From Anodontia alba (Eukaryota; Mollusca; Bivalvia; Lucinida; Lucinidae): 64,000 nucleotides of DNA. A program made the position numbers and the translations under genes. Below, piece by piece: positions 57,236-64,000 of this stretch. The notes under the pieces are model-generated. The model was not told the DNA's origin. It did not search any database and saw only the letters and a program-made list of their open reading frames with translations. The stretch is from contig OZ024826.1 of assembly GCA_964016985.1 (NCBI GenBank), positions 68,292,768 to 68,356,767 on the forward strand, given 5' to 3'. Position 1 is the stretch's first letter, and each line of letters begins with the position of its first letter.

Positions 57236-57394
57236 GGTATATTCTATAGATGTACCTATTTTGTATCAATTTGGCCCATGTTTCAGATAGTAGGCCATTT
57301 CTATACAAAAAAGGTATACTTATTTTGTGCCTATTTTGTGCTTATTTTGTACCCCAAAAATGTGCTTATTTTGTACTTTTTTTTGGTATGGGAT

Positions 57395-58097
57395 GGTTCA
57401 AAATTAAAACCTGCCGTGGTTTTTTAAAAAAAAAACTATGCTGAAAGAAAAACTGCCTAGTGGTTTGTTAGTGTTAGTTCAAGAAGAAGGTTGGGTTAAG
57501 GCAGTCCTAATGGAGTGGTTGGATAAAGTTTGGTTTAGAAGACCAGGAGCTTTATTAAACCATTCACTCTTAGTTTGGGACATGTTTCGTGTTCATCTCT
57601 TAGATAGTATTAAAAGAAATCTCAAAGATAAGAAAACACGACAAGCAGTAATTCCCGATGGAACGACATCTTTTCTTCAGCCGCTGGATGTGTGCCTTAA
57701 TAAACCATTTAAGACAAATATGCGTGAACTCTGGAATAAATGGATGATAAATGGAGAGAAGGAACTGACAAAAGCAGGAAACTTAAAACGCCCAGATTTA
57801 GTGACTGTATGTTCTTGGATAGTTGAGGCCTGGGACAGAATCCCCTCTGACTTGGTTATTAAATCATTTTTGAAATGTGGAATTTCTAATAACATGGACA
57901 GAACTCAGGATGATGAACTGTTCTGTGACTTCATTCGTTCAGACAAAGTAAGCTGCTCATCAGCTAACACTGATGACAATATTGAGGAAGTTGACATGTA
58001 CAATGACATTGGAATATACGATGATGCCCTTACTGAAGATCAGTTCTATGAAATGTTCGGACATTCAGATGATGAGCAAGAGTTTGATGGATTTTAA
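57395..58097 (+). pseudogene. pogo/jerky transposase, C-terminal half
   Basis: It resumes 'GSKLKPAVVF'. A one-base shift in the T/A run near 57,419-57,435 moves to the frame starting at 57,438. 'HSLLVWDMFRVHLLDSIKRN' holds the second Asp, and 'PDGTTSFLQPLDVCLNKPFK' holds the third Asp 35 residues later (DD35D). After the DDE core comes 'VTVCSWIVEAWDRIPSDLVI', then an acidic tail ('NTDDNIEEVDMYNDIG', 'HSDDEQEFDGF'). The catalytic triad is intact across the two halves. Confidence 0.92.
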
Positions 58098-58107
58098 ATG
58101 TAAGATG

Positions 58108-58518
58108 CAACAGATACCCAGCTGATACTCAGCATGCACACAGTGTTGCAACGACATCATTCCAACGCTGTATGCCTGCTTGGTATCTATCAGATACTAG
58201 TATCAGTAAGCAGTGAAGAGTAAATGTTTTAATGTGCTTGAAATATAATGTGATCAGAGATTTCCTATCCTTTTAATTGGAATACTATTTAATATACATC
58301 TAAAAGTGCTGGCTTAAACACAAACAACAGATACCCATCTGATACTCAGCAAGCACACAGTGTTGCAATGATGTCATTCCAACGCTGTATACCTGCTTGG
58401 TATCTATCAGATACTAGTATCAGTAAGCAGTGAAGAGTAAATGTTTTAATGTGCTTGAAATATAATGTGATCAGAGATTTCCTATCCTTTTAATTGGAAT
58501 ACTATTTAATATATATCT
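58108..58518. repeat. 217-bp tandem repeat, first two copies
   Basis: Units start 'caacagatacccagctgata' and end 'ttaatatacatctaaaagtg'. They contain the palindromic 'cagatactagtatcag'. The third copy, displaced by a minisatellite element, is at 60,557-60,793. It begins right after the transposase stop, so it may be the 3' untranslated end of that transposon. Confidence 0.88.
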
Positions 58519-60556
58519 ACAAGAATTCCGCGGAAGGCGTCATCGCACCTGCTGGGGCAAAAGTCACAGGAGCCACAATCAGAACGTGGTTATTAAATAA
58601 GTTTATTTCATTCTTAGCAGTGCTTACTTGGAAAACTGGGTTGAAAAAAATGTAGACAAAGTGCCTAGTGGGGCACATATATTCCGGGCCAGTCCCATTC
58701 CCTCTAATGGCTATATCTTCAGCACTGACTTTTCGTATCATACATGATACAGCCCAATGATAATGGAATGTTGACATAAAATTTGTAAAAGTCACTGAAG
58801 CATGAAATATAGGTCAAGGTCATGGGTCAAGGTACCTGCTAATTCAGTACATCAAGGAGAAGCACAATGCAAGGTATAGTGGTTGTAGGCCTTATAGTTG
58901 AGGAGTTATCAAACATCAACGTAAAATGTGTCAAATATACATGTAGGTCAAGGTCACCGGGTCAAGGTACCTGCCAAGCCAGTGGAATGAGGTGAAGCAC
59001 TATGCAAGGTTTAGTGGTTGTAGGTCTTATATTTGAGGAGAAACCGAACATCAACATAAAATGTGTCAAAGTCACTGGAGTGCACAATATAGGTCAAGGT
59101 CACCAGGTCAAGGTACCTGTCAAGTCAGTACATCGAGACGAAGTCTATATAAGGTTTGGTGGTTGAAGGCCTTACAGTTGAGGACATATGGAAGGGTGAC
59201 GTAAAAGTCAATGGAGCGCGAAATATAGGTCAAGGTCACCCAGTGAAGGTACCTGCGGAGTCCATACATTGAGGAGAAGCACTATGCAAGGTTTGATGGT
59301 TGTAGGCCTTACAGCTGAGGAGATATTGAACGTTGACGTAAAATGTGTAAAAGGCACTGGAGCGCAAAATATAGGTCAAGGTCACCGGGTCAAGATACCT
59401 GCCGAGTCAGTACATCTAGGAGAAGCACTATGCAAGGTTTGGTGGCTAGAGGTCTTACACTTGAGGAGATCTGGAACATTGACGTAAATTATGTCAAAGT
59501 CACTGCAGCCAAAATATAGGTCAAGGTCACCAGGTCAAGGTATCTGCCGTCAGTACATTGAGAAGAAGCACTTTGCAAGGTTTGATGGTTGTAGGCCTTA
59601 TAGTCGAGGAGATATAGAACGTCGACGCAAAATATGTCAAAGTCACTGGAGCGCAAAATATAGGTCAAGGTCACCGGGTCAAGGTACCTGCCAAGTCAGT
59701 ACATCTAGGAGAAGCACTATGCAAGGTTTGGTAGTTGTATGCCTTATAGTTGAGAAGATCTGGAATGTCAACGTAAATTGTGTCAAAGTCAATGGGGCGC
59801 AAAATATAGGTCAAGGTCACTGGGTCAACATACCTGCCAAGTCGGGAGGTCAGGGAGATGTGTCATGCAAGGTATGATGGTTGTTGTAGAATTGTAGTTG
59901 ATTAGAATACTAACTTCGACGTAAATGTCGAACTTCCACATAACAGAACTGTTAACAGACAGACGGACGGATGAACAGACAGACGAATGGAAAAGCGGGC
60001 ACCTATGTTGCAAAGTCGGGAGGTCAGGGAGATGTTTCATACAAGGTTTGATGGTTGTTTAATTTTGTAGTTGATTAGAATACTAACTTTGACATAAATG
60101 TCGAACTTCGACATAACAGAACTGTTAACAGACGGACAGACAGATGGACGGACGAACAGACAGACGAATGGAAAAGTGGGCACCTAAGTCGCAAAGTCAG
60201 GAGGTCAGAGAGATGTTTCATGCAAGGTTTGATGGTTGTTTAGTCTTGTAGTTGATTAAAATACTAACTTTGACATAAATGTCGAACTTCGACATAAATG
60301 TTGACAGACGGACGGACGAATGGACAGACATACGGAAAGGTGGACGCCTATGTTGCAAAGTCAGGAGGTCAGGGAGATGTTTCATGCAAGGTTTGATGGT
60401 TGTTTAGTCTTGTAGTTGATTAGAATACTAACTTTGACATAAATGTCGAACGTCGACATAAATGTTGACAGACGGACGGACGGACTGACGGACGGACGGA
60501 CGGACAGACGGAAAATCGGACGCCTATATCGCACCCTGCTACAAGCAGGTGCGATA
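58519..60556 (+). mobile_element. minisatellite element family F, complete
   Basis: It starts 'acaagaattccgcggaaggc' (TTCCGCGGAA palindrome) and the code 'atcgcacctgct'. About eight units of roughly 143 bp follow ('ataggtcaaggtcaccgggt', 'gcactatgcaaggtttg'), then about four units of a second array ('gtagttgattagaatactaa'), a long (acgg)n tract, and the 3' hairpin 'gcaccctgctacaagcagg' ending 'tgcgata'. The interrupted tandem repeat ('acatctaaaagtgctgg' at 58,308) is the empty site and shows no target duplication beyond A. Confidence 0.92.
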
Positions 60557-60793
60557 AAAAGTGCTGGCTTAAACACAAACAACAGATACCCAGCTGATAC
60601 TCAGCAAGCACACAGTGTTGCAATGATGTCATTCCAACGCTGTATACCTGCTTGGTATCTATCAGATACTAGTATCAGTAAGCAGTGAAGAGTAAATGTT
60701 TTAATGTGCTTGAAATATAATGTGATCAGAGATTTCCTATCATTTTAATTGGAATACTATTTAATATATAGCTAAAAGTGCTAGCTTAAACAC
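60557..60793. repeat. 217-bp tandem repeat, third copy
   Basis: Continues the unit cut at 58,518 ('aaaagtgctggcttaaac', 'cagatacccagctgatac') and ends in a partial fourth start ('gctagcttaaacacaaac'). Confidence 0.88.
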
Positions 60794-61589
60794 AAACAGA
60801 GCAGACTCTAGTCAAATTGCTTCTATTATTTACTTGGATTATTTATCTAAAATATGTCAGAAAAGTGCTGCTGAAATGCAAGCAGTGCAGATCCTGATCA
60901 AATTGCTAATTTGATCGGAGACTACACTGTTTGCTGTGGTAATTCATTTGGAATAATTTTTAGAATATGTGCTGAATTCCCGTGGATTATTTACTAGAAT
61001 ACCCTTACTGTCTTAAATATTTGGAAGCATTAACACACTGACCAAAAGGCAATCATTGTAGACCTGAATCAAATTGCACCTTTGATCTGTGCCTACACAG
61101 TTTGCGTCAGTGTTCGAGCCCGGATTTTTATGGTATATATGAAATTTTGAAAGTAGGAATAAAATTGAAAAACAACACGTCTTTCTTTTCTTTGATTTTT
61201 ATTTTACATAAAATTTGGTCAGAGCAGCTTGGTGAAATCTCATCTCAAAATGAAAGAAGAAAAAATCTGAACAATGATTATTTCAGGTTTTTGTTCTTAA
61301 TTGCCAAACTGCTCTGACCACAACATTTACCTGTAATAACCCTAACTAATGGGACTTATAGGCCTTTGCAACAGTGTAGACCCAGAACAGATGCCATAGA
61401 ACGTGGCATCTGATCAGGGTCTGCACTCTTTGCCATTCATACATCAATATTTTAGACAAATCAAGTGGCAGCAGAATGAACTATTTCAAATATAACGACA
61501 AAATATGGTAAGCAGATAAGGTGTCACAATCTACTTTTATAGGGTTATTATGGTAATTTGTGTAATTGATTATACTGAATGGAGATTCG
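60794..61589. other. AT-rich spacer with a foldback, no gene
   Basis: Holds half-sites and one full copy of the foldback family (61,368-61,433) and otherwise no recognisable feature. Confidence 0.5.
61368..61433. repeat. foldback palindrome, third copy
   Basis: 'gcaacagtgtagacccagaa' with 'gatgcca' pairs with 'tggcatctgatc' and 'agggtctgcactctttgc'. More diverged than the 5,981 and 51,302 copies. Confidence 0.85.
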
Positions 61590-62266
61590 GTTCAGCTCTT
61601 ATGAGGAAAGTGGATGTCTGCTGCATTCAAGAGACCAGATACTGTGGTGGCAACTGCCGCACAATCAAGGGCAAGGACACCAGGTACAAGCTCTACTGGT
61701 CAGGAAATGACAAAGGCACTGCTGGTGTAGGAGTGTTTGTGGCAGAAAAGTGGATAGAGAAAGTTTTTGAGGTTCAGAGAGTCTCCGACAGAATTATCTT
61801 AGTGAAACTCATAGTCAGCCAGCGTGTGGTTACCTTCCTGTCTGTGTATGCCCCACAGAGTGGTCTAAGTGATGAGGTTAAGGACCTGTTCTTTGATCAG
61901 CTGCGTGCTGTGACTGCCAGGATCCCAGCATCAGAATTTCTGATCCCATGTGGAGATTGGAACGGCCATGTAGGCCATGCAGGCACTGGATACAGGGAAG
62001 TGCATGGTGGGATGGGGTATGGCAGGCCGGAACCAGATGTTGAGGGTGAGAGAATAATAGAGTATGCCCTAGCATTTGACCTGCTTCTTGGGAACACATG
62101 TTTCAAGAAACGTGACAGCCATCTCATCACATACAAGTCGGGAAACATAGCCACGCAGATAGACTTCATCCTTTTCCGTAGGACCATGCGCAAACTTGTC
62201 ACAGATGTAAAAGTGATCCCTGGCAAGGAAGTAGCTCTGCAACATCAGCTTCTTGTATGCGAATGA
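61590..62266 (+). pseudogene. LINE AP-type endonuclease domain
   Basis: 'MRKVDVCCIQETRYCGGNCR' carries the catalytic Glu, 'KGTAGVGVFVAEKW' and 'VVTFLSVYAPQSG' are core strands, 'IPCGDWNGHVG' carries the D-x-N motif, 'TYKSGNIATQIDFILFRR' the late Asp, and 'ALQHQLLVCE' has the catalytic His position as H. The usual N-terminal 'tlNVrtl' strand is missing, so the element is 5'-truncated near 61,590, and the first 14 residues of the frame are flanking sequence. A one-base loss at 62,262 breaks the join to RT. Confidence 0.88.
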
Positions 62267-63669
62267 GGACTGATGTGCCACCAAAATCCAAGTGCAAGTT
62301 CACCCCTCGCCTCAAAGTTTGGAAGCTTAAAGACCTTCAGACAAGCAATCATTTCCAGGAGGTCTTCAACTTGCATGTGAGCACATCTGCAGGTGTAGCT
62401 GATGGGGCCACTGAGGATATCTGGAACAACATCAAGACTGGACTGCTCAAGACAACTGAGGAGGTGTGTGGCACAACTCGGCCACACCGTTGGCGTTGGC
62501 GTCGTGAAACCTGGCGGTGGAATGAACACGTGGAAAAGGCCACTGCTGCCAAGCGGAAAGCTTTCAAGGCCTGGAAGGCTGGTAAAGGCACTAGGGCATC
62601 ATACGATGCAGCCAAACAAAATGCCAGACATGCAGTGCACCATGCATGTCAAGAAGCCGACAAGAAGGTCTACGAGAATATTGATCCCAAGTCTTCAGAA
62701 GTCTACCGCCTTGCTAATCAGTTTAGAAGAGAGAACACTGATGTTGTTGGTGACAAACCTGTGAAGAATGATGCAGGAGAGATGTCAATGAGCGAAAACT
62801 CAAAGCAGAAGGCTTGGCTAGAGCACTTCCAAAGGCTTCTCAACGTTGAGTTTGACTGGGACCCAGACCACCTGTCTTATCAACCACCAGTGGAAGGTCC
62901 GCCCATCCCAATCACGATTGATATGGTTAAGAAGGCTATCTCACAGAGGAAGGCAGGCAAAGCACCGGGCCCATCAGGCATAGTGGTGGAGATGATACGA
63001 GCAGCCGGTGACACGGGTGCCTCCATGATCCGTGACCTCGCAGCTGCAATCATTCGTGATGGCAAGGTACCTTCTGACTGGGAGCAGAGTTTCATTGTCT
63101 GCCTCTACAAGGGAAAGGGGGACGCATTGGAAAGGGGCAACTACCACGGTCTCAAGCTGACACAGCAGGTTATGAAAATCCTGGAGAGGATTGTGGACGG
63201 CCTCATCAGACAGCTGGTGTCAATCGACCATTCCCAGTTTGGCTTCGTCCCAGGCAGAGGCACTACAGACGCTATCTTTGTTGTCAGACAGCCGCAAGAG
63301 AAGTATCTAGCTGCCAACAAGAGACTCTACATGGCTTTCGTAGACCTGGAGAAGGCGTTTGATCGAGTACCTCGGAATGTTATCTGGTGGGCGCTGAGAA
63401 AACTTGGTGTGGAGGAGTGGATTGTGCGACTGGTGCAGGGGATGTATGCAAATGCGCAGAGCCGTGTCCATGTTGGTGAGGGGTACAGTGAAGAGTTTGA
63501 AGTGAAGGTTGGTGTTCACCAAGGATCAGTACTCAGCCCACTGCTCTTCATCATTGTGCTTGAAGCCTTATCACGAGTGTTCCACTCTGGGGTCCCCTGG
63601 GAAGACCTCTATGCTGATGACCTTGTTATCATCGCTGAATCGCTTGAAAATGTGTCAGGAAGCTCTTGA
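62257..63669 (+). pseudogene. LINE reverse transcriptase
   Basis: It continues from the endonuclease in a shifted frame ('MRTDVPPKSKCKFTPRLKVW'). Residues 225-260 read 'ISQRKAGKAPGPSGIVVEMI', then 'SFIVCLYKGKGDALERGNYH' (fingers), 'HSQFGFVPGRGTTDAIFVVR', 'LYMAFVDLEKAFDRVPRNVI' (motif A), 'VHQGSVLSPLLFIIVLEAL' (motif B) and 'DLYADDLVIIAE' (motif C, YADD). A one-base loss near 63,650 shifts the rest: 'VRKLLTWKEAMEKKGLRVNA' and 'GKTKIMICGMG' follow in another frame. All catalytic residues are present. Confidence 0.92.
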
Positions 63670-63764
63670 CATGGAAAGAAGCAATGGAAAAGAAAGGACT
63701 GAGAGTAAATGCAGGAAAGACAAAGATTATGATCTGCGGTATGGGACTGGACCTCCTGCAGAGT

Positions 63765-63900
63765 TCAGGTGAGTTTCCATGCACCGTCTGTCGCACTGGA
63801 GTGGGCAGCAACAGCATCTTCTGCAATGGCTGCAAGCACTGGGTGCACAAGAAATGCAGTGGGCTCAAGCGCTTGAAAAAAGACCCTGACTACAGATGTA
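63765..63900 (+). pseudogene. PHD-type zinc finger of the LINE polyprotein
   Basis: In the frame after the 63,650 shift: C-T-V-C, ten residues, C-N-G-C, four residues, H-K-K-C, thirteen residues, C-T-Q-C, that is C-x2-C-x10-C-x2-C-x4-H-x2-C-x13-C-x2-C, the C4HC3 spacing of PHD fingers. It follows the RT thumb directly ('ICGMGLDLLQSSGEFP'). It might tether the RNP to chromatin or to its RNA; that is inference. The reading continues past the finger to the window edge. Confidence 0.85.
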
Positions 63901-64000
63901 CACAGTGCCAGGGAACTGCACGCCCCTTGGATGGCAGACCTCAGAAGGAAGTCCAGGTCGGACCTGACAAGCTTGAGGTGGGCTGTGAACTTTCAACCAC

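Larger units (their letters stand above)
53922..57394. mobile_element. 3.47-kb element with ATCCCATACC ends and GGTAC-rich arrays
   Basis: Left end 'atcccataccaaaa' and right end 'ttttggtatgggat' form a 14-bp inverted repeat. Removing the element restores the transposase reading 'SCMAD|GSKLKP'. Both flanks inside are filled with degenerate 'taggtacattttaggtac' motifs (53,935-54,330 and 56,540-57,370). The middle is AT-rich without a convincing frame and holds a 45-bp direct repeat (54,355 and 55,394). No transposase seen. I do not recognise the family. Confidence 0.85.
52685..58097 (+). mobile_element. jerky/pogo-type DNA transposon, 3' end not found
   Basis: It begins 'cagtattaatccgcctataa' after a TA, the CAGT...taagac form of pogo-superfamily termini. 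One transposase gene follows, split by a 3.47-kb insertion. I found no inverted right terminus after 58,097, where a 217-bp tandem repeat starts, so the right end is lost or diverged. The end coordinate given is the transposase stop. Confidence 0.8.
61590..64000 (+). mobile_element. RTE-like LINE, 5'-truncated, runs past the window
   Basis: A nearly continuous endonuclease-reverse transcriptase. The endonuclease lacks its first motif, RT is complete through YADD, and a PHD-type zinc finger follows. Two single-base frameshifts (about 62,262 and 63,650) are the only lesions, so this is among the youngest elements here. GC content is visibly higher than in the surroundings. The family name is inference from RT and endonuclease motifs. 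Confidence 0.88.

Noticed and set aside
1..64000. A host gene, or a bacterial or viral defence system, hidden in the window
   Set aside because: Every coding signal with real motifs belongs to a retrotransposon or DNA transposon; no host exon series, operon or defence domain was seen.

Overview
The window looks like repeat-dense, AT-rich nuclear DNA of a marine bivalve, probably a clam. Three things point there: tRNA-derived SINEs with V-core-like bodies, minisatellite elements with the shared tract 'accttgaaaatggggtcaag', and many tyrosine-recombinase (YR) retrotransposons. The species is inference. I found no convincing host gene, rRNA, functional tRNA, CRISPR array or bacterial feature. 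Nearly everything recognisable is a mobile element, usually decayed and often nested three or four deep.

Layout: 1-2.08 kb, 5' end of a DIRS relative. 3.15-3.46 kb, complete SINE. 3.7-5.0 kb, L1-like LINE remnant. 5.0-6.17 kb, minisatellite-element fragment, then a segment duplicated again at 50.95-52.68 kb. 6.175-17.818 kb, a minus-strand Ngaro-like YR retrotransposon (copy 1) whose terminal repeat is swollen by a minisatellite element, a SINE, two MITEs, a local duplication and another minisatellite element. 18.08-25.97 kb, a hAT-like element containing Ngaro-like copy 2 (plus strand, RT lost) and a minisatellite element. 26.2-34.55 kb, minisatellite elements, one inside another. 34.55-38.9 kb, LINE endonuclease split by a Tc1/mariner, an RTE-like LINE tail and two SINE copies. 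39.0-47.5 kb, a minus-strand DIRS element with inverted termini and an internal complementary region, itself split by a TIR element. 48.98-50.95 kb, minisatellite element. 50.95-52.68 kb, duplicated segment with the start of Ngaro-like copy 3, cut by a jerky/pogo transposon. 52.68-58.1 kb, that transposon, split by a 3.47-kb element rich in GGTAC motifs. 58.1-60.8 kb, a 217-bp tandem repeat split by a minisatellite element. 61.6-64.0 kb, an RTE-like LINE with endonuclease, RT and a PHD-type finger, running off the edge.

The main result is structural. At least four minisatellite families (called A, B, C and F here), and probably two more (D, E), share one plan. They start 5'-ACAAGA, carry a short hairpin, then a family-specific 'code' of about 10 nt, then 140-180-bp tandem units, an ACGGACG-rich tract, the reverse complement of the code inside a 3' hairpin, and a terminal TA. 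Empty sites inside this window fix their ends. This fits non-autonomous Helentron-type elements (HINE/Pearl-like), but assignment to a known family is inference. Empty sites and shared insertions also let a relative insertion history be read from one window.
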